Positions 9,563-18,499 of a stretch of 64,000 nt of DNA are shown here, one piece after another. The notes below the pieces were generated by a model. That model was not told the DNA's origin, searched no databases, and saw only the letters and a list, made by a program, of their open reading frames with translations. Made by a program: the position numbers and the translations under genes. Location of the stretch: contig NZ_JAERRB010000011.1 in the NCBI RefSeq assembly GCF_016735595.1, positions 62,001 to 126,000 of the forward strand, written 5' to 3'. Numbering within the stretch: the stretch's first letter is position 1; every line of letters starts with the position of its first letter. Source of the stretch: Chryseolinea lacunae (GTDB lineage: Bacteria > Bacteroidota > Bacteroidia > Cytophagales > Cyclobacteriaceae).

Positions 9563-10489
9563 TTAGTTTTTCTTCTGTAAAGTTTCATACGCTTTCATAA
9601 GCGCTGCATTCTCCGGCTCGGAGCGTAGCAGTGCTTTTCTTTTTTCGGCGTCGGGCTCCCAGCGATAGAGCCAGCTGAAACCGGCGCTGCCGGTATAATA
9701 TTCTTTCCGTGCATACACATCGTCGGTCAACGCTTTGTCGAGGGTGATGAAAGCATATCCTTTTTTCTGAAGTCCTTCCACCAGCGCGGGCAAGTAGTCG
9801 GTGTTGAGTGCGTTGTCGTGGCAGAGGTAGATGTGTTTGATGGGGCGGCCAAGTTGCTTCAGGCACAAGGCTTCGAAATAGTCGAACAAGGCAAGTGTGG
9901 TGCTGACGTAGGTTGAGCCGATGGTTTTGGCCTTGGCCTGGTCGCCGTGCAGAAGCGCATCTTCGTAGACAGCGGAGTAGGCCCAATCCGAATTCTCGAT
10001 GGTGAACGGCGCCACGATGTAGCCCTTGTTTTGAAGAAAGGTTTTCATTTGGCGGTGCATGCTGCTGTCTTTGCCCATGTCGTTGAACGGGAAACGAAAA
10101 TAGCGAAGGGTTTTGCCTTGCTGTTTCAAAAGATTTTCGGTGATCACTTCGCCCTTCTCCACACTCTCTTCAAAAACCTTGGCACCAACATTCGAATAGC
10201 CCACATGATTAAACGTGTGGTTTCCCGCCGTGATATTTTTGTTGCCGATCCATTGCGCCAGCGCTTTATAGTTGTCGGCGGCCGACGTGTTCTGATAAAG
10301 ATTGCCCTCGTTGCTGAAGATGGCCACGGGCAGTTGAAGACGCGTGATGTTTTCCAGCAACAACGACCGGTTGTTGTCTTTTTTATAAAGCCCCACGTTG
10401 GGCACATCGTCGAGGGTGATAGACACTTCTTTCTGGGCCAGCGCCACCGAGGCCAGGAGTGAGCAAGCGAAGAGGAGACGGAGTTTCAT
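9563..10489 (-). CDS. polysaccharide deacetylase family protein (NodB homology), secreted
   Basis: 308 residues with a signal peptide ending near ALAQ (residue 19). NodB-domain motifs are present: TLDD with the acidic pair at residues 27-28, the metal-binding GNHTFNH (His91, His95) and the RFPFND arginine block near 135. These enzymes remove N- or O-acetyl groups from chitin-like polymers, peptidoglycan or substituted polysaccharides in the periplasm. The gene is transcribed towards the upstream locus and is divergent from an SGNH esterase gene, 154 bp away, so both may act on acylated glycans. The exact substrate cannot be read from the sequence. Confidence 0.9.
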   Translation of the reverse strand: MKLRLLFACSLLASVALAQKEVSITLDDVPNVGLYKKDNNRSLLLENITRLQLPVAIFSNEGNLYQNTSAADNYKALAQWIGNKNITAGNHTFNHVGYSNVGAKVFEESVEKGEVITENLLKQQGKTLRYFRFPFNDMGKDSSMHRQMKTFLQNKGYIVAPFTIENSDWAYSAVYEDALLHGDQAKAKTIGSTYVSTTLALFDYFEALCLKQLGRPIKHIYLCHDNALNTDYLPALVEGLQKKGYAFITLDKALTDDVYARKEYYTGSAGFSWLYRWEPDAEKRKALLRSEPENAALMKAYETLQKKN

Positions 10490-10643
10490 GCGCGCGAGGG
10501 TTAACGTTCAATCTTAAAAGTACGGCTATTTTCCAATTGCGACATGGCCGGGAAAACCGCTCGCATAATTTTTTCGCAACGGTTGCTGGCAAATGCCTTA
10601 TCTTTCATTACAATCACTGCCCCAAAAAAACGAAACAACCTGC

Positions 10644-11300
10644 ATGAAAAAAGCACTCTTTGCAATAGGTCTCCTGTTTGTAGCATTCCACACCACCCGC
10701 GCGCAAGCACCCTTCTGGGACGAGATCCGCGACTTCAAAAAACAAGACAGCATCAGCCCGCCACCCAAACGCCCCATCCTGTTTGTGGGCAGCTCTTCGT
10801 TTCGCGTATGGAGAGATGTGCAACATGCATTTCCAGCACACACCATCCTGAACCGTGGCTTTGGCGGCTCGTCGTTGCCCGACGTGATTCGCTACGAAAA
10901 CGACATCATCTTCCCCTACAAACCCAAACAGGTAGTGATCTATTGTGGCGAGAACGACATCGCCGCTTCCGACACCGTGACGGCCAAAACCGTATTCGCC
11001 AGGTTTAAGAAACTACACACCGACATCCGCGCCAACCTGGGCAAAGTGCCGGTGCTTTTCGTCTCCATAAAACCAAGCCCAAGCCGCCAGAAATTTCAGC
11101 CGGTGGTGATCGAAGCCAACCGCCTCATTGGCGACTATCTGAAAAAAGACAAGCGCGCCACCTTCGTGAATGTCTACGACGCCATGTTGGGTCCGGATGG
11201 TTTGCCCATGAAAGAGATTTTCACACAAGACATGCTGCACATGAATCCGAAAGGCTATGAAATCTGGAAAAAGATATTGGAGCCGTACTTGCTGAAATAA
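10644..11300 (+). CDS. SGNH/GDSL-type hydrolase (lipase/acetyl esterase family), secreted
   Basis: 218 residues from the ATG at 10644, which starts a clean signal peptide (MKKALFAIGLLFVAF, cleavage near TRAQ); an in-frame ATG at 10593 would add 17 residues that spoil it. SGNH blocks: LFVGSSS (nucleophile Ser about 51), NRGFGGSS, YCGENDI (block III, Asn) and DMLHMN (catalytic Asp/His). Such enzymes hydrolyse ester groups, often acetyls on sugars or lipids. It may share a divergent promoter region with the deacetylase gene on the other strand. Confidence 0.9.
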   Translation: MKKALFAIGLLFVAFHTTRAQAPFWDEIRDFKKQDSISPPPKRPILFVGSSSFRVWRDVQHAFPAHTILNRGFGGSSLPDVIRYENDIIFPYKPKQVVIYCGENDIAASDTVTAKTVFARFKKLHTDIRANLGKVPVLFVSIKPSPSRQKFQPVVIEANRLIGDYLKKDKRATFVNVYDAMLGPDGLPMKEIFTQDMLHMNPKGYEIWKKILEPYLLK

Positions 11301-11428
11301 AATCTACCGACCACTGAAACACCCGAAACGCCGCTAACCAAAACGGCACACATCGTGTAGGGGTCTGGCATAAAAAAAACTGTCCTATCCCAGGAACACA
11401 AACACGCATCACCCTAATTCAAACACCT

Positions 11429-12751
11429 ATGAATAACCGCAGAGATTTCATTAAACAAGCAACCCTGGCTGGCGCTGGCATCTTTGTCGCCCCCAACGTG
11501 TTCAGCTTCGTGGGTTCGCCAAACGAAAAGGTCGTGATCGGCATGGTTGGCACCAACAGCCGCGGATGGGCCCTCGCCACCATGTTTGCCAAACTGCCAA
11601 ACGTAGAGGTGGGCTACATCTGTGATGTTGACGACAATGTGATTGCCAAAACCGTGGCCGAAATCGAAAAGATCTCCGGCAAAAAACCACAGGGCATCAA
11701 AGACGTGCGCAAGCTCCTGGAAATAAAAGACGTAGACGCCATCGTGATTGCTGCGCCCGACCACTGGCATGCTCCGGCCGCGATGCTGGCCTTGAAAGCA
11801 GGCAAGCATGTGTATGTAGAAAAACCCTGCTCGCACAACCCGGCCGAAGGCGAAATGCTGGTGGCCGGTGCTGCGAAATATAACAAGCTGGTGCAGATGG
11901 GAAGCCAGCGCCGCTCATTCCCCAAAGTGATGGAAGCCATGCAGGAGCTGCACGCGGGTGCCATTGGCCGTGTGTATTTTGCAAAGGGCTGGTATGCCAA
12001 CGGCCGCAAGCCTATTGGCACCGGCAAGGTGGCGCCCGTACCCGCCACGTTAGACTTTGAACTGTGGCAAGGCCCCGCGCCGCGTCGCGAATACAAAGAC
12101 AACCTGGTGCCCTACAACTGGCACTGGTTCTGGCATTGGGGCACGGGCGAAGCCCTCAACAACGGCACACACGAAATGGACGTGATGCGCTGGGGCCTTG
12201 GCGTGGACTATCCCACCAAAGTGGTCTCGGCTGGCGGACGCTTCGCCTACAAAGACGACTGGGAAACCCCCGACACCCAAACCATCACCTTCGAATTCAA
12301 CAACAACACCGCCATGACCTGGGAAGGCCGCAGCTGCAACAGCTTTGGCGTGGAGGGCGTCGGTCGAGGCGTGGTGTTCTATGGCGAAAAAGGAACCATG
12401 CTCATTCCCGGCGGCGACGACTACAAAATCTTCGACCCCGCCAACAAACTCATCAAAGAAGTGAAGACCGACCTGCAGGCCGCCGATGCCGTAAACACCA
12501 TGGGCATGGGCGAGCGTCTCGACGGCATGCACCTGCTCAACTTTGTGGAAGCCGTGCGCGGAAAAACAAAACTCAACGCACCCATTTCCGAAGGCCACAA
12601 GTCAACCTTGCTCCCGCAGTTGGGCAACATCGCCTATCGCACGGGCGCAACGCTCTATTGTGATCCGGCAAACGGACACATCAAAGACAATCCCAAAGCC
12701 ACGGCGTTGTGGAAGCGCGAATATGAAAAAGGTTGGGAAATGAAGTTGTAA
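11429..12751 (+). CDS. Gfo/Idh/MocA family oxidoreductase with Tat leader
   Basis: 440 residues. The N-terminus has a twin-arginine signal (NNRRDFIKQATLAGAG), so the folded NAD(P)-loaded enzyme is probably exported to the periplasm. The Rossmann segment VIGMVGTNSRGWALA (about 37-50), the Gfo/Idh/MocA motif EKPCSHN (Glu131-Pro133) and a C-terminal alpha/beta domain follow. Family members oxidise or epimerise sugars and sugar alcohols with tightly bound NAD(P). Its TAA overlaps the ATG of the next gene by one base (TAATG), indicating translational coupling. Confidence 0.93.
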   Translation: MNNRRDFIKQATLAGAGIFVAPNVFSFVGSPNEKVVIGMVGTNSRGWALATMFAKLPNVEVGYICDVDDNVIAKTVAEIEKISGKKPQGIKDVRKLLEIKDVDAIVIAAPDHWHAPAAMLALKAGKHVYVEKPCSHNPAEGEMLVAGAAKYNKLVQMGSQRRSFPKVMEAMQELHAGAIGRVYFAKGWYANGRKPIGTGKVAPVPATLDFELWQGPAPRREYKDNLVPYNWHWFWHWGTGEALNNGTHEMDVMRWGLGVDYPTKVVSAGGRFAYKDDWETPDTQTITFEFNNNTAMTWEGRSCNSFGVEGVGRGVVFYGEKGTMLIPGGDDYKIFDPANKLIKEVKTDLQAADAVNTMGMGERLDGMHLLNFVEAVRGKTKLNAPISEGHKSTLLPQLGNIAYRTGATLYCDPANGHIKDNPKATALWKREYEKGWEMKL

Positions 12752-13557
12752 TGCTGATCAACGAAAAGCCCTTTCTCCACTGGCTCACGCACTTCTACGG
12801 CTATGGCGCGTGGCAGGCAAAGGTCTGGTTTGTGGGCTATGAAGAAGGCGGCGGCGACCTGCCGGAAGAAGTGGCCGCCAAGATCAACTATTTTCTGGAT
12901 GCCCACGGAGCCGCCACCGCTCCCGAACTTTGCGACATGCGCGAAGTATATCGCCATGTTCCATTTTTTAGCGATGGCCCAAAAGCCGACAAGTTCACAA
13001 ACCGCCACGACTACCGGTTTGGCAACCAGGCCGTGCTTCATGGCGTGTGGAAAAACCTGATCAGCTTCGAGCACGGCTACAGAAACGAAAAGCTGCCCGA
13101 TCTTTTAGCCTATCAGAAAAATTCTTTTGCAGTGGCATCGGCGCAAAGACAGGCGCTGGTTCAGCTCTATCCTTTGCCAAGTCCTCACAACCATGCGTGG
13201 TATTACAGCTGGCTGGACCTGCCGCAGTTTCCCTTTCTGAAAAGCCGTGTGTTGTATGAGAAACATGTTTATGACTACAGAATAAAAAACATTCTGCAAC
13301 AGGTCGTCACACACAAACCCGAAGTGGTGTTGATGTATGGCATGAACAACATCAACGCACTGAAATTGTCGGTGCAGGAATTTTTTCCGGATGCGAAATT
13401 CAAAATGATCAAGGCTGTGAAACTCCACATCCCACAGCATCACCTTGCCGACCTTGGCGAAACAAAGCTGATCGTCACCACACAGATTCCCGCGTTGCGG
13501 CATGGCAGGGTGGAGACGGGGTTTGATTGGGAGGCGTTTGGGAAGAGTCTGCGATAA
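12751..13557 (+). CDS. hypothetical protein, possible uracil-DNA-glycosylase-like fold
   Basis: 268 residues from the ATG at 12751, which overlaps the previous stop; a start at 12733 is possible but unlikely because the coupling signal fits 12751. No signal peptide or membrane segment is visible. An N-terminal strand-turn VWFVGYEEGGG and a C-terminal VTTQIPALRHGR recall, in spacing and character, the first motif and the HPS-like motif of the uracil-DNA glycosylase superfamily. This is weak, and I would not assign DNA repair function. A cytosolic protein coupled to a Tat-exported oxidoreductase is an odd pairing. Confidence 0.7.
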   Translation: MLINEKPFLHWLTHFYGYGAWQAKVWFVGYEEGGGDLPEEVAAKINYFLDAHGAATAPELCDMREVYRHVPFFSDGPKADKFTNRHDYRFGNQAVLHGVWKNLISFEHGYRNEKLPDLLAYQKNSFAVASAQRQALVQLYPLPSPHNHAWYYSWLDLPQFPFLKSRVLYEKHVYDYRIKNILQQVVTHKPEVVLMYGMNNINALKLSVQEFFPDAKFKMIKAVKLHIPQHHLADLGETKLIVTTQIPALRHGRVETGFDWEAFGKSLR

Positions 13558-13574
13558 GTCTGTTTGGTCGACAA

Positions 13575-13748
13575 CTACTTTTTGGGTTTAATTCCTTCAA
13601 TAAGGGCTTGAAGTTTTTCAATGTCCAGTGCATCGATAGCAGCCGTTTTTTGTTCGAGCACCGAAACAATTTGTGTTAACCGCTTCACCTCGCTTCGAAG
13701 CGAATCAAGATCTTGCCGGAGCTGGTCAATTGTTTTTCCATCTACCAT
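13575..13748 (-). CDS. small coiled-coil protein, 57 residues
   Basis: The minus strand reads ATG at 13748 to TAG at 13575 and gives a 57-residue protein with heptad spacing of hydrophobics (IDQLRQDLDSLRSEVKRL, then a second helix around LDIEKLQALIEGI) and a basic end (KPKK). The composition is typical of a real small helical protein. An AT-rich leader lacking a strong ribosome-binding site precedes it, as for other genes here. It converges on the preceding gene with a 17-bp gap. No function is known to me. Confidence 0.55.
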   Translation of the reverse strand: MVDGKTIDQLRQDLDSLRSEVKRLTQIVSVLEQKTAAIDALDIEKLQALIEGIKPKK

Positions 13749-14059
13749 GGTTGTGTTGTTTTAGTTAAGTTCTGAATGACATCTGAGTATTTCAATTTAG
13801 ATTTTATTTTTCGGTTGTGGGTTGTGTAATCAAAGTGGTAACACTATGATAATGCTTACGAAATCAACCGCTATTGTTGGGAGCCCTAACCCATTCCACG
13901 GGAAATTCCGGATTCTTGAAATAAAATCGCGAGCTTATTTTAAAGAAACCAATCAGTTGCGCGTATATTCGTATGCAGATGGCTTCGAAGAAGTTTTTAC
14001 AACCTGACGACTAGAAGCAACTATAGGAAAGCGAAGTTGAAAACGGCAAACACATTACG
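13749..14059. other. gene-poor intergenic stretch
   Basis: This AT-rich 311-bp stretch holds one short plus-strand frame (13822-14007) with no recognisable features and a weak start. I see no repeat, hairpin or clear promoter. It probably contains the upstream regions of the divergent small gene and of the DHFR-like gene. Confidence 0.4.
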
Positions 14060-14653
14060 ATGAGAAAAATAATTGTTCTATCGATGATCACCCTGGATGG
14101 TGTGATGCAAGCACCCGGTGGTCCCGAAGAAGACACATCGGGAAAATTTAAACATGGTGGCTGGACGGCTCCCTATGGCGACGAAGCCTACAGCAAAATT
14201 GTGCGCGAAGAACTGAAACCGGCAGACTATCTGTTGGGCCGAAAAACATTCGACATCTGGGCCGACTATTGGCCAAAGCATGCAGACTTCTGGCCGGGCA
14301 TTAACGATGGCACAAAATACGTGATGTCCCGAACCGTGAAAAAATCGGATTGGAAAAACACAGTGTTTATCGATAGTGTTGCCGACATCAAAAAAATAAA
14401 GAATTCGGAGGGCTCCGACATTCAGGTTTGGGGCAGTAGCGAACTCATTGATGTGTTGTTTCAAAATGACCTCGTGGACGAACTCAGGCTAAAAATTCAC
14501 CCGCTCACGTTGGGCACCGGGAAAAAGTTATTTAACAGTGGCGTGATCCCTGCGACATTCACATTGGTGGGCAGCGTCATTACGTCGACCGGCGTGATCA
14601 TTACCAACTACAAGCGGGCCGGAAATGTGGAGACGGGTAATTTGGCGAAGTAA
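14060..14653 (+). CDS. dihydrofolate reductase family protein (RibD C-terminal-like)
   Basis: 197 residues. The N-terminus MRKIIVLSMITLDGVMQ and the blocks LLGRKTFDIWADYW and IQVWGSSELIDVLFQNDLVDELRL are diagnostic for the RibD_C/YyaP-YwjB branch of DHFR-fold NADPH reductases. The end region (LTLGTGKKLF) fits the family. The protein is cytosolic and stand-alone. The physiological substrate is usually unknown in this branch; it is not expected to be the essential folate enzyme. Confidence 0.92.
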   Translation: MRKIIVLSMITLDGVMQAPGGPEEDTSGKFKHGGWTAPYGDEAYSKIVREELKPADYLLGRKTFDIWADYWPKHADFWPGINDGTKYVMSRTVKKSDWKNTVFIDSVADIKKIKNSEGSDIQVWGSSELIDVLFQNDLVDELRLKIHPLTLGTGKKLFNSGVIPATFTLVGSVITSTGVIITNYKRAGNVETGNLAK

Positions 14654-14688
14654 ATACGCCGGAAAGAGTGTGCTTAGTTCAATCAGCC

Positions 14689-15246
14689 TTAAACCTGAAT
14701 TTGTTTAATGACACGTGCGGGCACGCCACCGACTATTGTATTGGCGGGAACATCTTTGTTAACCACTGCGCCTGCTGCGACAATTGAATTTTCACCAATG
14801 GTCACTCCGGGGAGAATGGTCGCCCCGGCACCTATCCAAACGTTGCGTTTGATGAGTATTGATTTCAGGTCCAGATGTTTTCTCATCGACGGGTCTACGG
14901 GATGATTTTCAGTGACCAGGTTCGTTCTCGGGCCGATCTGCACATCATCTTCAATGGTTATGCCGCCCATGTCGAGAAAGCTGCACGCGTGATTGATAAA
15001 CACGTTCTTGCCAATTTTTATGTGTCGACCAAAGTTTGTGTAAAACGGAATAAAGAGTGTTGAACTCTTATCAATCTGCGTTCCGATAATTTCGCTCAAA
15101 CGTTTGCGCATCTGGTCAACATTGGTCGACGCGTTGAGTGTTGGCGACAGTTCTTGTGCCCGAAACACAACCTTCCATGCCTCAGCCATTTCGGGATCGT
15201 CATTTCGGATTATTCCTCCGGAAAGCATTTTTTTGAAGATGTCCAT
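14689..15246 (-). CDS. sugar O-acetyltransferase, hexapeptide-repeat family
   Basis: 185 residues. A left-handed beta-helix of hexapeptide repeats is clear (IGKNVFINHACSFLDMGGI, IGPRTNLVTENHP, VWIGAGATILPGVTIGENS), ending in the characteristic VPANTIVGGVPARVIK. These are the maltose/galactoside acetyltransferase (LacA/Maa/NodL) features, using acetyl-CoA to acetylate a sugar hydroxyl. The gene is 32 bp downstream of an AraC-family regulator on the same strand, so the two probably form an operon. Confidence 0.92.
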   Translation of the reverse strand: MDIFKKMLSGGIIRNDDPEMAEAWKVVFRAQELSPTLNASTNVDQMRKRLSEIIGTQIDKSSTLFIPFYTNFGRHIKIGKNVFINHACSFLDMGGITIEDDVQIGPRTNLVTENHPVDPSMRKHLDLKSILIKRNVWIGAGATILPGVTIGENSIVAAGAVVNKDVPANTIVGGVPARVIKQIQV

Positions 15247-15278
15247 TTGTGTCGTTCTTAAGTCTGCTACTAAACTGA

Positions 15279-16163
15279 TCAGGAGACCTCCGTAGGTCTG
15301 ATCGCCAGGGGATTGGTTCCGGTGATTCGCTTAAAGAAGTTATTAAAGTAAGTAGGGTATTCAAAACCGAGAGCGTACCCTATATCGGCCACGTTCCAAT
15401 TCGTGTGGAGCAGCAATGCCTTTGCTTCACTGGCCATGCGTTCGCTAATATGCGTTGTTGTTGATTTTCCGGTGATCTCTTTCACGGCCCTGTTCAGGTA
15501 ATTGACATGCAGATTCAAATTGTTTGCATAATCCTGCGCGGTTCGAAGTTGCAAGGGGCGGTCAATGCTCTCAATTGGGAATTGTCTTTCAAGCAATTCA
15601 AGGAAAACATTTGTGATTCTATGCGAGGCATTTTTTACCTGATCAAAATTCCCGGCAGGCTGGAGTTTCAGCGCTTCATGAATAATGAGGTTGATGTAGT
15701 TCCGGATAAGGTCATCCTTGAACGCATAGTCAGTGTTTTGTTCCACCATCATGTTCCGGAAAATCCCATTGAGGAATTCACGCTTTTCTTCTGAAATTTT
15801 AAAGATTGGCGTGCCGCCTATTTTGAAAAGTGACGAATGTTGGAGGCTCTCCGTGCGATCTGAAGGTTTATAAAAGTCCTCCGAAAAAAGGCATGTATAA
15901 CCGACATAACTTCTTGAAAGGGTTTCCCAGGAATAGGGAACATTGGGGTTGGCAAAAAACAGGATGGTGCCGGTCATGTCATAACTACGGTCGGCATAGT
16001 TAATGATGCTTTCTCCCGTTGTTAAGCAGATTTTGTAAAAATCTTTGCGGCTATAGTTCCGTACCGCATTTGAATCTTCCTCGATTTGGAAAACATTAAA
16101 ACCTTTAAGCCTTAGCTCATTGTTAAAAGGTGATACGGAGCGCACGATCTCTTTCTTTTGCAT
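15279..16163 (-). CDS. AraC family transcriptional regulator
   Basis: 294 residues. The N-terminal part is a cupin-like sensing domain (TGESIINYADRSYDMTGTILFFANPNVPYSWE). The C-terminal ~100 residues form the double helix-turn-helix of AraC/XylS proteins: AQDYANNLNLHVNYLNRAVKEI is split over the first helix-turn-helix, and DIGYALGFEYPTYFNNFFKRITG is the conserved second one. The likely targets are the acetyltransferase gene just downstream and possibly the divergent Tat-exported alcohol dehydrogenase gene. The inducer is unknown. Confidence 0.93.
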   Translation of the reverse strand: MQKKEIVRSVSPFNNELRLKGFNVFQIEEDSNAVRNYSRKDFYKICLTTGESIINYADRSYDMTGTILFFANPNVPYSWETLSRSYVGYTCLFSEDFYKPSDRTESLQHSSLFKIGGTPIFKISEEKREFLNGIFRNMMVEQNTDYAFKDDLIRNYINLIIHEALKLQPAGNFDQVKNASHRITNVFLELLERQFPIESIDRPLQLRTAQDYANNLNLHVNYLNRAVKEITGKSTTTHISERMASEAKALLLHTNWNVADIGYALGFEYPTYFNNFFKRITGTNPLAIRPTEVS

Positions 16164-16637
16164 GATGAATGGGACCTGTCATCCCGTTATAGATTTGGAA
16201 AAGATGTTTGCTTCGACAACCAATCCATGGCTTGCCGAATTGCAGTCCTGATTTTGTTCATTTGATTTTATTTAAGGCTGCAAGTTCACTGGTTCAACGA
16301 AGTTATCGGTTAAGAAATTCAAACCATAACTTAAGAATATCAAATATCGGAAGAATTGAAGATCTCGGACCCATCAAAAACGGAATCTCATAAGGCAATT
16401 AGTTAGGTTAAAATCACCGAAGCCGTCAAAATGACCTTGCCTTTGAGGCCCCATCCATGTCATGGCCTTTAAATCTTGAAAGGGATGAAGTTTGAAATTC
16501 GTAATAATCGGTTTGAATTTCTTTATCCGCACACCTCGGCCTATGGCGACCTTTGAATAACAAAAACAGACTATTCAACACCAACATTATGGCAAGTTGG
16601 AACATTCGGTGAACCAGTTAAACCCCAGGAAAGACCT
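16164..16637. other. 474-bp divergent intergenic region
   Basis: This AT-rich region lies between the divergent AraC regulator and alcohol dehydrogenase genes. It should contain both promoters and any AraC binding sites. I found no clear TTTG / TAnnTTTG pair or direct repeat that I could defend. A short frame at 16208-16393 looks non-coding. Confidence 0.4.
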
Positions 16638-17822
16638 ATGAAAAAAGATAGAAGCAACGCGTCAAGAAGGGAGTTCATTCAGCAATCTGCGCTGGCAGGT
16701 GCAGGACTGGCACTTGCCAACCCACTGCAGATGTTTGCCCAGGAAAAACAGCAAACCCCCACGGCTAAAAACATAAAGTCAAAAGGTTATGCAGCCAAAG
16801 ATGCATCCGGAAAATTGAGTCCCTGGGAATTTGAGCGGAGACCCATAGGGGACAACGATATTCTAATTGAAATCAAGTATGCCAGTATCTGCCATTCGGA
16901 TATACACCAGATGAAAGGCGACTGGGTACCACAGCAATATCCCCAGGTTCCGGGTCATGAAATAGCAGGCATTGTCACCGCCATTGGTAAAAATGTTACC
17001 AAATTTAAAGTGGGCGATAAAGCTGGCGTAGGCTGCATGGTCGATAGCTGCATGCAATGTGAAAGTTGCAAACACGGCGAAGAGCAATTCTGTGACAACG
17101 GCGCTACAGTGTTCACATACGGTGCCGCCGATAAGACCTCACCAACAGGCATCACACAGGGAGGTTATTCGAACAACATCGTGGTGAAAGACCATTTCGC
17201 CATTCACATACCGGATCATATCAGCTTGCAGGAAGCAGCACCGCTGCTTTGTGCGGGCATCACAACATACTCCCCGTTAATGAAAGCAAATTTCAGAAGA
17301 GGAGATAAGGTGGGCGTTGCGGGCATTGGCGGACTCGGACACCTGGCCATTAAGCTGGCCGTAGCAAAGGGCGCTGATGTCTATGCCTTCACCACATCAG
17401 CCGACAAAACGAAAGACATTTTATCGTTCAGCGCCAAAGAGGCTGTTGTTGTTGATGATATTTTGAAGTTGAAACCCTATAAAGGAAAGCTTGACTATAT
17501 GATTTCTACCATCCCGGTGCTGTTTGACGTGGCGTCTTATGCAGCGATGGTGAAACGCAATGGATTTTTTACACAGGTGGGCATGCCGGTTGGATTTCAG
17601 GTGGCTTTCAGTAATATCGGACTTGCAAATTCCCGCGTTAACTTCAATGCATCTTTAATCGGAGGCATACCTGAAACACAAGAAGTGGTTCACTATTGTG
17701 CCGACAATAAAATTCTCCCCAACATCCAGATCATTAAGGCCGACCAGATCAATGATGCCTGGGGAAAAATATTAAACAAACAAGCGAGGTATCGCTACGT
17801 CATCGATGCAGCAACTTTTTGA
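16638..17822 (+). CDS. zinc-dependent NAD(P) alcohol dehydrogenase (CAD-like) with Tat leader
   Basis: 394 residues. The leader SRREFIQQSALAGAGLALA is a twin-arginine signal. The rest is a full medium-chain dehydrogenase: catalytic zinc Cys85 and GHE (His107-Glu108), the structural zinc cysteines at 138, 141, 144 and 152, and the Rossmann motif GIGGLGHLA near 228. The closest type is cinnamyl-alcohol dehydrogenase/YahK, which reduces aldehydes with NADPH in the cytosol. The added Tat leader suggests periplasmic use, which is unusual for a nicotinamide-dependent enzyme. It is adjacent to a small lipoprotein gene. Confidence 0.92.
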   Translation: MKKDRSNASRREFIQQSALAGAGLALANPLQMFAQEKQQTPTAKNIKSKGYAAKDASGKLSPWEFERRPIGDNDILIEIKYASICHSDIHQMKGDWVPQQYPQVPGHEIAGIVTAIGKNVTKFKVGDKAGVGCMVDSCMQCESCKHGEEQFCDNGATVFTYGAADKTSPTGITQGGYSNNIVVKDHFAIHIPDHISLQEAAPLLCAGITTYSPLMKANFRRGDKVGVAGIGGLGHLAIKLAVAKGADVYAFTTSADKTKDILSFSAKEAVVVDDILKLKPYKGKLDYMISTIPVLFDVASYAAMVKRNGFFTQVGMPVGFQVAFSNIGLANSRVNFNASLIGGIPETQEVVHYCADNKILPNIQIIKADQINDAWGKILNKQARYRYVIDAATF

Positions 17823-17841
17823 AAGTTTAAAAGCACAGAAC

Positions 17842-18318
17842 ATGAAATATCTAATGGCTATAATCGCCTTTGTATTCCCGCTCGTGATTGGAACGGCTTG
17901 CGACAATGAAGGTCCGCTTCCGGCAACCAATGCTCAGGATATTGTAGATGAAAATGATGACCACATGAAAGACACCATTACAATCCACGTTGGCGACAAA
18001 GTGTTCTCCGCAACACTTCTCGACAATGCTGCCGCCACTGCCCTCAAGGCAATGCTGCCATTTACGATTAACATGACAGAGCTGAACGGAAATGAAAAAT
18101 TTTTCCGCCTCCCAGGCAACTTACCCACAAGCGCATCGAATCCGACAACGATAAATTCTGGCGATTTGATGCTTTGGGGATCTAACACACTCGTATTGTT
18201 TTACGAAACCTTTTCAACATCCTACAGCTATACGAAACTTGGGAGGATAGATAGTCCCACAGGTCTGGCTGCGGCCTTAGGCACGGGAAATGTGACGGTT
18301 ACGATTGATTTTCAATGA
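17842..18318 (+). CDS. cyclophilin-like fold lipoprotein
   Basis: 158 residues from the ATG at 17842; an earlier in-frame start at 17806 lies inside the preceding gene and breaks the signal peptide. The signal peptide ends in a lipobox GTAC. The mature part (ITIHVGDKVFSATLLDN, LKAMLPFTINM, GDLMLWGSNTLVLFYETF, LGRIDSPTGLAAAL) is the small cyclophilin-like fold family common in anaerobes and Bacteroidota. No catalytic role is established. It follows the dehydrogenase by 19 bp, a common pairing with aldo-keto or alcohol reductases. Confidence 0.85.
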   Translation: MKYLMAIIAFVFPLVIGTACDNEGPLPATNAQDIVDENDDHMKDTITIHVGDKVFSATLLDNAAATALKAMLPFTINMTELNGNEKFFRLPGNLPTSASNPTTINSGDLMLWGSNTLVLFYETFSTSYSYTKLGRIDSPTGLAAALGTGNVTVTIDFQ

Positions 18319-18341
18319 TTTGATTCGATGGACGTTGATAA

Positions 18342-18465
18342 TGCGCCAGGTTCGCATTCCCCCTTGACGCACACGCGTTCATGGCACACAGGGCACGCCC
18401 CTTAATTCAACGTGCATTTTGCGCGCCTATAGCGTGAAGCTCGACGCGGCTTGTGCTGTGGCACC
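18342..18465. repeat. dispersed ~120-bp repeat, copy 1
   Basis: This stretch aligns with 26798-26921 at roughly three quarters identity with two 2-base gaps; shared blocks include GACGCA, CGTTCATGG, ACAGGGC, GCGCGCC, GAAGCTCGA and TTGTGCTGTGG. Both copies lie just downstream of a gene on the plus strand. No open frame is conserved. It looks like an eroded copy of a repeated element or of a once-coding segment. Confidence 0.6.
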
Positions 18466-18499
18466 ATTGGCAAATTAGATAGTGTCTTTCAGGTACCCA

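Noticed and set aside
13822-14007. 61-residue plus-strand frame
   Set aside because: There is no recognisable content, the start is weak and the sequence is AT-rich intergenic DNA.
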